Shown here one piece after another: positions 1 to 9,884 of a stretch of DNA of 64,000 nt. The notes beneath the pieces are model-generated. The model was not told the DNA's origin, made no database searches, and was given only the letters and a program-made list of their open reading frames with translations. This DNA comes from Cristatella mucedo (lineage: Eukaryota; Bryozoa; Phylactolaemata; Cristatellidae). The position numbers and the translations under genes were made by a program. The number at the start of each line of letters is the position of its first letter. The first letter of the stretch is position 1. Location: positions 16,533 to 80,532 of the forward strand of contig WPIO01000338.1 of the NCBI GenBank assembly GCA_009760855.2, given 5' to 3'.

Positions 1-2510
1 CGTTTTGTGGTGACTATATGTGCCGTTAGATGTGAGTAACGGACGAATCCGTGGTGTGTGTAACGTGAGACAGAGAAGCGACTGTTAGATGAATTTGTCG
101 AGAGATTACTACCTACCGTAGCGGGGCGGCGGCTGTAGGGGGAGGCGTCATCTTGAAATTAGCAAACTAGCGACCCCCCCCTTTCCTTCGGAAGCACCTG
201 TACGAGGCACGACTATATGGCTTGCGGGGTGGTTGCACTGAGCGCTACACGTTGTATTGCTTAACCGCGACATTTCGTTGCATGTCCCACCCACGCGAAC
301 GATGCTTAGAAGTAGGCAGAAAGGCGAATTTTATGTCGTAATACGCCGGTCATAGGCATCCATATCTGGGCGATCGTTACCCATAAAACACGCCTAGGCG
401 CACTCGCGAATGCGAAGCTCCCTTGGTGAATGTCAAGTTACAACACGCGAAACACGAGAGTATTTTACCACAGAATTCCTGGTGACTCACGCAGATATCC
501 CCGGACGCGGCCTCGGAAGACTCGTATTCGCACGGACGTATCCTCTAGCGGTTCCCTACACTGTAACACGCCTGGGCCCTTTGCTGTGCAGCTCCCTTAA
601 ATTGCTTCTTCCATAAATCACAACTCGCCGTCAACCACAGTTGTTCATAATCTCTGGCTGGCCCATACTACTGTGTCAATAAAACTGGTCTAGTTTATGA
701 TTAGCCTATGGATGCTTCCTAATTGTGGCAATCAGAACACTGAGACATCCGGAACATCCACGAGCCTAAGATCCTACCGAATAGTTGACAGTGCAGGACA
801 CATTCACAACCTTCTGGATACTACCCGTCAGCTAGTGGCTGCGACCCATCTAGCGTGCAAGTTGCTCGCAGCCAGTCGTTGGTCACTCCTACTCCGACGA
901 CTCCATAAGAATTAATAATCAATAATTGTACAAACACACACTATTTCGGAAATCGTAATAGGTTCACCCTATGCCTCGGAGCAAACGCGACAATGCTTAA
1001 TGATGACGCGGTTGCTTAGTTGGCGGTAACACTTTGTCGGCGTGGATGTCCAGGAAGTTTCGGTCGCAGTGTAGATTGTAATGCGCGTAGGTGTGGAAGT
1101 TCAATCCATCTCACGGCCCGAAAAAAAAATCCCCTATATAGAACTGGGGGACGAGTTAATTCAAAGAGAGGCTCGCTCTCTCTGGAATTACCACGCTGCC
1201 AGCTATTTAGAGCTACTGGGCGGCGGCGGCAAATTGCTGCGGCTGAGCTAAACGCTACGTCCGTTTATGGCTTTTGTAGCAAAAGTTCGCGGCATCCCGC
1301 ATAAAGAGTTCCACAACTAAAGGCATTCGGTCTCCATAGGATTCGTGGGTTCGTCCTCGTTCAATTTGGCGCGAGGCGCTAATATTGGGGTTTTCGCTGA
1401 GCGCTACGTGTTTACGGCTTATCCACGAAAATTTCGTGGCATTACCGCATTCTTAAAATGGGCTTTCGAATTTAGCTCGTTCGCTGGTCCGCTCAGCCAT
1501 GTTGCGTTTGTTTTCGATTTGTAGAGTTGATGGCGGCGGCGAGATTCTGACGGATTCGGCTGATGAGTCGTCAGAATGGCCGTAGTAAGTGCTCCAATCC
1601 GGTGCCCACCGCCGCAGTCGAAATATGATAGTCTACATCGTCAGCACGAGGATCTGGTGTAGGTTGAAAGACTTCTATCACTACAGTAGACGTTGAGGTT
1701 GGACAGGAAATAACAAAAGTGGCAGGCCTAGGAGAATAGAGTGGTAGTGTACTATATCTACTTTCCTGCTACCGAGTGCGGCACATCCTTCCTAGCAGAC
1801 CTGTACTGCTACTGTCATGCTACTCAATATCTCAACTGGTCTCTAAAACTCAGTTATGCTACTCACCTTCTCTCTGTTGCTTGAGGTGAACTCTGTGGGC
1901 TACCGAATACGTACCGAAAGCCGCTTAGGTAATGAGTACGCTATACTAAACTCTTGTGCGTGACAATCACACCGTCTTTGGGGCTTTGTGGGATTACAGA
2001 CAGATATACATTACATTATGTTACGTTATTCCAACAAATTTCGAGCGGCGTCCGGCCAACGCCTTCGGCGTAACGCACTTGTCGACACTCCCACAAGCAA
2101 TTGAAATATATAAGGCGGCGCGGATGGCACGACGTGGCATTTAAGAGACTCTCGACAGCGTCTGACACTTGGACGCAGTAGTGGCCTCGTAAGTGATGAC
2201 ACGGTTTGCGTGTCATCACTTGACGGCCGCCAGTGTGCGCCTTCTAGTGTTCGCTCGACAGTCGCTCTACGACTGGAAGATCTCTTCGGACGAAAGGTAA
2301 ATTTGCATGCGAGGCTGGCGGCCGCTGGGTAAACTGCTCGAGTAAGGTCTCGCTGTCCGAGCGTCTTCACTAGTGCGGCGTTCGTAACGCACCGCACGCT
2401 GCCGTCACGCCCCTACGGGGAGGAAGTGCCTGGCTCCGCTCGTTCGCCCGCGAAGACCACAATCTAATCTGACACTTTCATCGCAGCCGCCGTACCAAAC
2501 CGGAGCGCGA
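1..2510 (+). repeat. CR-A composite repeat, copy 1 (plus sense, rearranged)
   Basis: About 1-200 matches about 39,236-39,420 and, inverted, about 41,650-41,880. About 229-305 and 1,160-1,510 both match block M1 in reverse, with shared words such as tgagcgctac and gtttacggcttatcc. M0-like sequence follows at about 1,515-1,640, then a LINE-B 3' end at about 1,740-2,030, then block D to about 2,510. About 305-1,100 has no recognised homology or convincing coding frame. I see no gene here; the short open frames are not conserved between copies. Boundaries are by eye. Confidence 0.6.
1740..2030 (+). mobile_element. LINE-B 3' end fragment inside CR-A copy 1
   Basis: The stretch running from tctactttcctgctaccg to the tttgtgggattacag/attacatta end corresponds to the C-terminal coding and 3' terminal part of the LINE-B copy at 49,209-50,285, read on the plus strand. 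It is diverged and carries stops. The same fragment sits at the same place in the CR-A copies near 14.4, 17.4, 21.3 and 45.3 kb, so it is an integral part of the composite rather than five separate insertions. Confidence 0.6.
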
Positions 2511-2611
2511 CACTTTGCACGTCATATTCATGCGACTGCATTTGACAGGCGGGTGTTGCGGCTTCTGTCCTGGAGACTGCGTTCGCTTTCAAAAGGGTTC
2601 GCGCGAGTATA

Positions 2612-2712
2612 TTTCAATAATATTAATTTCAGTACTAAATAAATTTGATATAGTGCCATCAGAGAATTCAATCTTTTTCTAGGCACTTTACTTTGCTGCG
2701 AAGGAAGCACAA
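2612..2712 (-). repeat. CE-1 3' terminal hairpin, left copy
   Basis: On the minus strand this reads aaagtgcctag, then tctctga, then tggcactata. Compared with LINE-A (aaagcgcc...ggcgcttt), both sides of the outer stem have changed so that the stem still pairs (gtgcc with ggcac). This supports an RNA structure at the 3' end of the element. Confidence 0.6.
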
Positions 2713-3194
2713 TCGTACGCCCAAATGGTTCCTCTAACCTCTATACACACGGGCTCCGTGACACCTTTCGCCTTGAAGCCAAATTAGTGGGTTTATATTC
2801 TTTACCGAAGCGAGTCAAATTTCTGAAAACGGTATTTTATTTATGGCGCTTACGTGAGCCAAATTTTACTCGACTGCGTTGCGCTTGTAAAACACCCTCA
2901 AAAGTTAAGTCGCTGTGGGCTGGGTTACTTCAGGTTAGCGACTTAAAACTGCCACAGGTCATGAACCCTATCGTATCAAATTAGCGAATGCAGATATCGC
3001 GTCGAGCTATCGCACGAAGACAAAGCGGGTGACAGGAAGTAAATCATAAAAAGAACAAAGTCAGCATGAATCTCACGTGCGTAGTGCGGCAGCCCATATC
3101 TTGGGTGGGGGGCGTCGGAAGCCATTTTTTCTGTGAGGAGAGCATTTTAGACAACGCTTGGGCTCTCGTTTCCATCGCAGTCGGCCGTGATGGA

Positions 3195-3197
<3 letters not shown>

Positions 3198-3227
<30 letters not shown>

Positions 3228-3577
3228 TTGCACTTGATAAAGCGCCCTCAGAGAACTTAATCTCTTTCTAGGCGCTTTACATTTGCTGCAAAGTGATACG
3301 CAATAGAATAGTAAGTAAAATCATGCTTGAAAAACAAACAAAATGAATAACATGGTTAGGGGTTACATGCACTGGGTCAGCATGCAAATGTGGTTAGTGG
3401 CAGCATGAACAGTGTCAGCACGCATAAGCACATCGAGGACGAATCACAAGGACCCACTAAATGCTGTCCTAAATAGGTATGTTTTTAAGTTTCTTTTAAA
3501 TGTGGTCAGGTCAGGGGATGTTCTGATGCAGGTCGGGAGGGAGTTCCAGGCTGTGGGGGCATACGAGCTAAATGCAC
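3198..3577 (-). mobile_element. LINE-A 3' fragment, 5'-truncated, with GAGTA target-site duplication
   Basis: This is a young LINE-A insertion in CE-1 block M6. GAGTA at 3,193-3,197 is repeated at 3,578-3,582. The related block at 35,886-35,910 is uninterrupted at this point. On the minus strand the insert holds the C-terminal ORF2 end, the 3' UTR, the hairpin and an (ATT)n tail. It differs from the copy at 40,960-41,367 at about four positions in 350, including one indel. The two share a diagnostic word, aagtgatacgcaatagaat, that is absent from most other copies. Confidence 0.9.
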
Positions 3578-3747
3578 GAGTAGAAACAAGCCCAACTTCA
3601 TACTGCAACCATCTTCACTAGGAGAGTCTCAGGTCGCGGTGACATATCCCGTACATGAGATCAAACCTAGCCGATTCACTCCTAACTAACATCAAGACCT
3701 CTATCCAAAAAGGCGACACTTGAAGGAATGCCTGAAATCCGGATGGA

Positions 3748-3862
3748 GGAGATCCCCCTGGACGTTTCCCCACTATGGACACTCCCCGCCCCCTGGTGGA
3801 GCTTAGGACATATGTCCCTAGACATTTCCCCCGAGGTAGGACATTTCCTCCTGTGTTGGATG
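3748..3862 (-). repeat. Degenerate short repeats of the GGGGAAATGTCC type
   Basis: The plus strand shows ggacgtttcccc, ggacactccccg, ggacatatgtccc, agacatttccccc and aggacatttcc in succession. The same motif occurs at about 24,765-24,805 and 28,085-28,175. I do not recognise a function. It lies in the right flank of CE-1 here, but no equivalent is obvious in the right-hand CE-1 copy. Confidence 0.55.
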
Positions 3863-3959
3863 TTCTTTCTATTTTCCTAATCCGTACATGTGTCGTTGAT
3901 TTCCTCTCCAAGCTAAGCTTAGCCTCGAAGTTGAAGCAATTTATCCAGTGCTTAGACTT

Positions 3960-4069
3960 GTCCCTCTGTCCCTCTCTCTCTCGCTCTCTCTCTCTCTCGC
4001 GCTCTCTCTCTCTGTCCCTCTCTCTCTCGCGCTCTCTCGCTCTCTCTCTCTCTCTCGCTCTCTCTCGCG

Positions 4070-4125
<56 letters not shown>

Positions 4126-4138
4126 CTCTCTCTCTCTA
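3960..4138. repeat. CT/GA microsatellite of CE-1, left copy
   Basis: This is a (CT)n tract with scattered G and CCCT interruptions. Its flanks (ctcaagcgaaggaggc on one side, the aagcactggataaattg region on the other, both read on the minus strand) are shared with the array at 32,070-34,965. Position is therefore conserved while length and composition differ greatly. The long open frames across it are simple-sequence artefacts. Confidence 0.9.
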
Positions 4139-4429
4139 CTCGATCCTTCTTTCTTTGGAGCCTCCTTCGCTTGAGATCAAGAATGTTGAATGTGGCTGAT
4201 GTGCAATTACTGAGAAGCTGTACGTACAGCAATGCCCACGTCTGACACTATCTACAGTGGGCAGTACAAAATAAGAATGAAGTACTTCTGGTTCACCTCG
4301 AAACAACTAGACCGCTTTCTAGTCACTTAGCATGTGCTGGGAATGAAACACGATTCAGCTGATGTGGGATAACGTTCTCAAGATCAGCACGTATTAGTAC
4401 AATAACAACAACCCGTGTGAATAGAGCAC

Positions 4430-4730
4430 ATGATGCGAGGAGTGGGCTTATTCTTAAATTCATTATTTCAAAGCTTGAAGTGGAAATATTTCCTAATGGC
4501 AATGAAGATCCAGAAAAGGAAGAGATTTAAACATGAACAGTGAAAAAGCCTTTGATGCAATAGTTGCTTGAGCAAGTGGCAGTCCGAGTCGGTGAAATGT
4601 ATTGGGGCAAGCGAACCGCTCGCTGCAGACGAGCCTGGCTGCAAAGCCTTGCATCTGCTCCAATCATCATGTTGCACAGGCCGGACGATCTGCGAGTTAC
4701 GGGTGCCACCGAATACTCACATCCAGCCGC
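4430..4730 (-). pseudogene. Decayed CR1-type RT C-terminal remnant within CE-1
   Basis: On the minus strand the translated fragments resemble the post-RT segment of LINE-A, around the RLQLVQNSAARLVC and LHWLPVKQRI words, here degraded to forms such as KALQPGSSAA and DCHLLKQLLHQR. Stops and frame changes are present. Homologous remnants lie at about 31,600-31,740 and 46,660-46,870. It suggests CE-1 descends from, or captured, a LINE. Confidence 0.5.
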
Positions 4731-4889
4731 CAAGGCTTAAAATTGGCTGCAGATAACTCTCCTGCCTTGCAACCAATTAGCTCCGAGTGGCTTTGTGGCA
4801 TCGCCGCATATGGGTATGTTAGCATCGAGTCATCAAGTCTCGACTAGACACTGCGAACTGATGGTTGAGCTACGCCGAGGCAAACTTAT

Positions 4890-5680
4890 CGAAGCTAACG
4901 ACACATTTTTAAATAATCCCGTCAGCTTTTCTCACGACCTTCTTACCATTCGTTGTGCTTGTCGTGCGAAGCAACTCAAGACTAGACACAGCAAGCCTTC
5001 ATCGTTCAAAAGCGAACGACGTATCGCCTTGCACCCACCATTTTGAGACCGGGTCTCCGTTGGCCTCGGTCCAGCAGCTTTACAAAGCAGCGTGGAATGC
5101 ACGTGCCGACCAGCGTCTCCTGCTGCTTGGATTGATGCCAGCCACTCGCTACTGGGCAGCGTGCAGTTTCGCTGGCAGGCCTCCGATTCAAGCCCGCCGT
5201 AGGCGCTCTTTGACAATCTGCCCAGCTGGTGCGGGCTGTGGTCCGTCTCTTCTCAGGTCGCTCGGCGTCGCTCGGCGATATTTGCTCCTCCTCCCCCTCA
5301 TAGATGAGCGCCACGGTCGGAGCGAGCGTCGGCCGCACGAGCGGCTTCCACTCTAGCGATCGCCACTCGCTTGATTAGCCCGATGCCACTGCCTCTGCCA
5401 GTCTGCGACTTCAGGCGACATTCGTCTTGCAGCCCGGAAAAACGTCGAAGGGGCGCCTATCCAGCCATCTGCACGGGTCAGCCGACCTTGCACTCTGGCC
5501 GGGCAGCTGGCGAACCAAGCTGCGTAACTAACGCTTGAAGCCGTCGCTCGGCTGGACCGTGGTCGGATTGTAGGCCTGAACGTCGCCGCTCTGCTGGCAG
5601 TCTGCCTCTGTCCTTCTGGCTCTATCCGCGGGGTCACGCTGGGTCACCACGGTTATCGTCGTTGGGCTACCGGTGCTCAG
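4890..5680. repeat. CE-1 block M5, inverted match to 30,790-31,560
   Basis: This GC-rich block matches the complement of about 30,790-31,560 at shared words such as gagcgacgccgagcgacctgag and the gctgctttgtaaagctgctgg region. Several open frames of about 95-130 codons exist on both strands, but no single frame stays open in both copies, and I recognise no domain. I treat it as non-coding repeat. About 5,680-5,910 is GC-rich with nothing recognised. Confidence 0.5.
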
Positions 5681-5906
5681 CAACAGAGCGAATCGGTCGC
5701 TACGTTCTGTCGCCGTCCTGTAGCGGCGTTGCTCGAAGGGCGGGACGAACGAGCTGACCCGGTGACGCCACGTGTTGTGTGCGCCTGTGGCTTCTCGGCC
5801 GCCGCGATGTATGCCCCGCCTGCTACCGGTGGTTGAGCTTTTGACGTAAGCGTGCGGCCCACCGCAGAGGCACTCCAGTATCTTGGAGAGTCAAGTTATC
5901 CCCTAG

Positions 5907-6074
<168 letters not shown>

Positions 6075-6343
6075 CGCAAGGGAATAGGATGAGTCTTTAT
6101 TCACTGCTTGCTCACTGCTCACATTCATCCGCTCGAGTCTTTGTGTCTTCGTGAGACTCCACTAGCGCTGCTGCCGCCGGTGACACAGTAACGTAACACG
6201 CGTCAGCTGGTTCCTCTTGAGAAGGACGTCCCGGTCTGCCGCTGTCTCTCCCTGAAAACCTGGAAGTCGGGGTCTGCTCGTGGCAAAACAGGAGCTTCTA
6301 GGGACCCGGGCCGTAATCACTTCTAATATGATGGGTTTTTCGT

Positions 6344-6877
6344 GTAATGTAATGTAATGTAATGTATCTCCGTCAGTAACTCCACAAAGTCATAAAGACC
6401 ATGTGGGTGTTACGCACGAGAGTTTTGTATAGCAAACTCACAGCCTAAGCGGCTTTCGGTACGCATTCGGTAGCAAACAGACTTCGTCTCACGCAACAAA
6501 GAGAAAGCGGGAAGCATAGCAGAGTTAGGAGAGTAGTTGAGGTAGTGACTTGCATAGAAGTAGCATTTCAGGACCGCTGAAAAAGATGTGCCATAGTCGG
6601 CAGTTGGAGAGTAGATTTCGTTGCGTAAGAATCGTGGAAGCGAGTTCCACAGTCTAGGACCTGCAGAGCTAAAGCTTCTGTCGCCAACTGTCTTCAAGCG
6701 GAGGAATGGGACAGCTAATGTATTGTCCAAACAGGACCTGACGGCGTGAACAGGCTGAAACTGATGCAGCAGTTCAGCTAGGTATGAAGGAGCCAAGCCG
6801 TGGCGGGCCTTGTGGGTCAGCGTAAGAACTTTGCTCTGTATCCTTTGCTCAACCGGCAACCATTCTAGCTCTTTCAT
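6344..6877 (-). mobile_element. LINE-B 3' fragment with (TTACA)n tail
   Basis: The minus strand encodes a LINE C-terminal region (6,410-6,877, 155 codons) with the words LEWLPVEQRIQSKVLTLTHK and SAGPRLWNSLPRFL, typical of the segment after RT in CR1-like LINEs. The 3' end is followed by four to five TTACA units at 6,344-6,366. It splits CE-1 blocks M5 and M7, which are close together in the right copy. No clear target-site duplication was found. It is 5'-truncated: RT and endonuclease are missing. Confidence 0.85.
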
Positions 6878-6884
6878 AGTTCCT

Positions 6885-7500
6885 TGCCACCATTGCCACT
6901 ACAACTCATCAAACTTTCCGATGTCACCAATGTGTTTCTGGGGAACAGTTGAACTATCGAAGAAGCTCTATTCACCGTTTATAGCTGGCTTTGAAGTAGC
7001 CGATACAAAAAAGCACTGTTGAAAATGGCTGCATGCAATCTGAAGAATGAAACCCGGAATCGGGTTGTACATTAACACACTTGTATTCCAGGCGAAATAT
7101 GCAAATAAATAAAAATATCTTTGCTAGAATGAATTCTAACGTACTAACAAGTTAGCGAATATAAAAGTCACAAAATATGTGTTAATAGACCAGGCTCAGT
7201 CCAAGTTGGTTGAAGCAGGCTCATACTCAGTTTAGTCGAAAGTTGTCTGATGTCTCAATTCGGTTCTAGTTCGCAGTCTGTCTCGTGAATTGCGACCCCC
7301 AGGCTAAGCTGTAACTACATGTCGCTCACAAGTCCTCGGCCCTGAATTGCGTTTCAGTGAGCCCAATTTATTAGTGGCTCATGCATCGTACGTATTGAGA
7401 GCTGCGTGTTTCATAATGTTAAACCTTGTATTTGTGACTCAATATAAGCCTGCAATTATCTGGGAGTAAGAAAACTACGCAGCTATTGACCAGCTCAGAA
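6885..7500 (+). repeat. CE-1 block M7, inverted match to 29,940-30,450
   Basis: Shared words with the complement of 29,940-30,450 include ttgaactatcgaagaa, the ggctcagtccaagttgg region and gcctgcaattat. Around 6,900-7,070 both copies keep a reading frame resembling CPQCV...LNYRR..IHR, but the left copy has stops. I do not recognise the protein. About 7,500-7,690 shows nothing recognisable. Confidence 0.5.
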
Positions 7501-7689
7501 TATCTCCTGCACATTTTCGAAGCCCAGCGCATTTGTGACTCATATCAGAAGCAGTAGCATGAGTAGTAACAGGTAGTGAATTCGAATTGAACGATGGTAA
7601 AAGCAAATTGCTTGTTAGGCCTAAAAATTAGCTGCTAAAGAATTAGGGAACTTATTTCTAAAAATGGGCTAGCAATCACATCTCCTGTA

Positions 7690-8182
7690 ACTTGTACATA
7701 AAATCTGGGGGTCCTGTTCCAAGGTGACCTTTAACCAGAATGCATTAACAGCTTCTCTGTGAAGTCTGTCTCATCTCAATTACGTAAAACTGCGAACCCT
7801 GGGCTGGCTTTGACAATATTATTACATTGAAGTTGGCAAATGCATTAATGACTTCCCGTTTTGACTTCTGCAGTGCAATATTCCATGGTACACTCACCGA
7901 GAATGCAGAAATTGGCAGCCAAGCTTGTCAGTCGTGAAGTTCACACTTGCCTTATCACACCCCTTCTCACCTACCTTTACTGGCTTCTATCAAGTAGAGT
8001 ATCAACTTCAAGATTGTATCACTTATATTTAGGTCCCTTTCTGCTCTATCTCCCTCCTAAATATCCGAAATACTTGAAAACTCAAACCAGGCGTCGTAAC
8101 AGCCACCCTTCAGACTCGAGTTATTTAATTGTGGTTCAAACGAACCTCCAATTCCCTTGGAAACCTTGCATTTAGTTTTTGG
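7690..8182 (+). pseudogene. Old LINE-A-related ORF2 fragment
   Basis: Plus-strand translation shows decayed counterparts of the LINE-A post-RT region: AKLVSREVHTCLITPLLTYL (compare AARLVCRERRSCHITPLLAD), followed by a region aligned to the LKSFGDRAFS segment. It stops at the point where the minus-strand LINE-A fragment at 8,185 begins. Divergence is high, so this is an ancient copy. Confidence 0.6.
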
Positions 8183-8184
8183 TA

Positions 8185-8545
8185 ATATTAATAATAGTAA
8201 TAATGGACTTGATAAAGTACCCTCAGAGAACTCAATCTCTTTTAGGCGCTTTACATTTGCAGCAGAGGAAACACGATCGAGTGGTGATAATGCTTGATAA
8301 ACAACATGAATACCATGGTTAGGGGTGAAATGCACTGTGTCAGCATGCAAACGTGGTTAGTATCAGCACGCTCAAGCATATAAAGGACAAATCACAGGGA
8401 TCCAGTAAATGCTGTCATAAATTGGTTCGTTTGTAGTTTCTTTCAAAATGTGATCAAGTTAGGTAATGTCGTGCCGGAAGTCGGGAGTGAGTTCCAGGCT
8501 TTGGGAGCATACGAACTTAATGCACGGTCTCCAAAAGATGGTTTG
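8185..8545 (-). mobile_element. LINE-A 3' fragment (older copy)
   Basis: On the minus strand this runs from the C-terminal coding words (kfgdr region, cggtctcc) through the 3' UTR to a hairpin, aaagcgcc...gggtactt, and a short ATT-rich tail at about 8,185-8,205. It is more diverged than the 3.2-kb copy. No target-site duplication was seen. Confidence 0.8.
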
Positions 8546-8589
8546 TTTGCTTCCAACGCGCGAAAGTCGATCCAGCTACCATCACGAAG

Positions 8590-8830
8590 AATCTTAATGA
8601 TATTCAAAAGAGAATTCTAAAAACAAACTAATTTCTGATAGCATTCGCTGCGTCAATGCGAGCTGTCTTTTTTATGCGTATGCCTTCTGCCATTGTGCCT
8701 GTTGTAACGAAGCAGTTGTAATACTTTCTTTCCAGCATGTGTAAAGTGCCAAGACAAAGATTTATCTGTCTGAGGATGCTATACACATGTCTTATTGTTC
8801 TTAGCAGTTTTACGATTACTGTTATTGTCA
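8590..8830 (+). mobile_element. LINE-C 3' fragment
   Basis: The complement shares the words cgtaaaaaagacagctc and gcagcgaatgct with about 29,440-29,690, defining a third family. At about 8,738-8,790 a hairpin-like 3' end (aaagtgccaagaca...tgtctgaggatgct) resembles the LINE-A terminus and is followed by ATT-like sequence. No coding frame survives. Confidence 0.5.
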
Positions 8831-8884
8831 TTATCTGCCACGGCCGGTCTCATGCCAACGTTTGATAGAGTTGATGGCCTCACT

Positions 8885-9225
8885 TTCTTGCAAGCCTATT
8901 GCTTTGCCTGGGCATTGCACTGGGATGGCTTTTTCTACAGCATGTACCCGATGCGTTTGTGCTAATTCCAGAGATTGTATGTCAAGATCCATCGGCCGCC
9001 TGGTTAGCCTTTGAATTATTGTTAACTCAGAGTCTGCATCAAGTCTCTAATCTTTTCACGATTTCTACTCTCTCTCTCTTGCCGACGGAACCGCCAGGCA
9101 TAACCTATCTAGTCTTTCGTAGCCATGCCGATGACACACATGCGTACCCCAGCGGGCTGACCTTTCCCAGTCTTCCGCAGCTCCAGACTCCTTCAATCGC
9201 TTCGCAGGTCACATTGCCGATATCA
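8885..9225 (+). pseudogene. Decayed LINE RT palm fragment
   Basis: Plus-strand translation retains CLGIALGWLF (compare LGITGTALQWF), SLLPTEP (compare TLPLADV), HADDTHAY at the catalytic YADDTQLY position, and PSLPQLQTPS (compare PSQPSSTSNS). Spacing matches LINE-A aa 334-420. The first catalytic-motif residue is changed and flanking frames are broken, so it is an old inactive RT fragment directly upstream of a SINE-2. Confidence 0.6.
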
Positions 9226-9392
9226 GTGGAGACACGGAAGGCCAGGAGGCAACGAGCTCACTCTTCACGACCGAGGTCGTGGGTTCAAATACTTTAGTGG
9301 GCGATCCTGGTTTATTGCCAACTGCTAGCGGTGGCAATAGCCGTTAAAGCTATTTTGCCGCTCTATAAAAGCTCTGTGAGGCTGACAAGTAA
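9226..9392 (+). mobile_element. SINE-2 (tRNA-like SINE)
   Basis: A B-box-like element (gaggtcgtgggttcaaat) follows a degraded A-box region. The body, gggcgatcctggtttat...gcggtggcaatagccgttaaagct...ccgctctataaaa, matches the copy at 38,412-38,555. The tRNA-like part looks Leu/Ser-type by its GGTCGTGGGTTCRAAT word. No target-site duplication was identified. Confidence 0.55.
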
Positions 9393-9677
9393 AATTACTT
9401 TTAGTTTTTAGTTTGCAGGAATCGTCTTTTCAGTGCTTTAGCATGTTGCATGTCATTGTCGCTAATCAGCTTATATTTCTCCTGTCTTTTCCACGTGACT
9501 TGCCTAGAATGAGATATGTACTTTAGGAAAATTAGCGGTTTTTACTATGTCAGGTAGCAGATTCAATCCGACTTCATTAAGCTTGAAGCCGACCAGAATA
9601 GCAGGTGAAACGGTTGCAGATTAATACTCAATTTCAGTTAAAAGCGTGATAGTAATAATAATAGTAATTCACTTGAT

Positions 9678-9717
9678 AAAGCGCCCTCAGAGAACTTAAT
9701 CTCTCTCTAGGCGCTTT
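9678..9717 (-). promoter_or_regulatory. LINE-A 3' double-stem hairpin (probable RT recognition structure)
   Basis: On the minus strand aaagcgcc pairs with ggcgcttt (outer stem) and agagag/agaga pairs with tctct (inner stem) around a ttaag loop. This structure precedes the (ATT)n tail in nearly every LINE-A copy of the window. In stringent L2-type LINEs such as eel UnaL2, a 3' stem-loop is recognised by RT to start target-primed reverse transcription; a similar role is inferred here. Confidence 0.75.
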
Positions 9718-9884
9718 ATATTTGCTGTAAACTGAAATGCCATTTAATGGTAAGTAAAATCATGCTTGAAAAAAACAAAGGAAATGAATAATATGGTTAG
9801 GGGTGACATGCACAGGGTCAGCATGCAAATGTGGTTAGTGGCAGCATGCACAGTGTCAGCATGCATGAGCACATCAAGGACGAA

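Noticed and set aside
7690-8545. Head-to-head LINE pieces suggesting twin priming
   Set aside because: The inverted piece lies on the 3' side of the minus-strand insertion, not at its 5' end, and is far more diverged. Two insertions of different age fit better.
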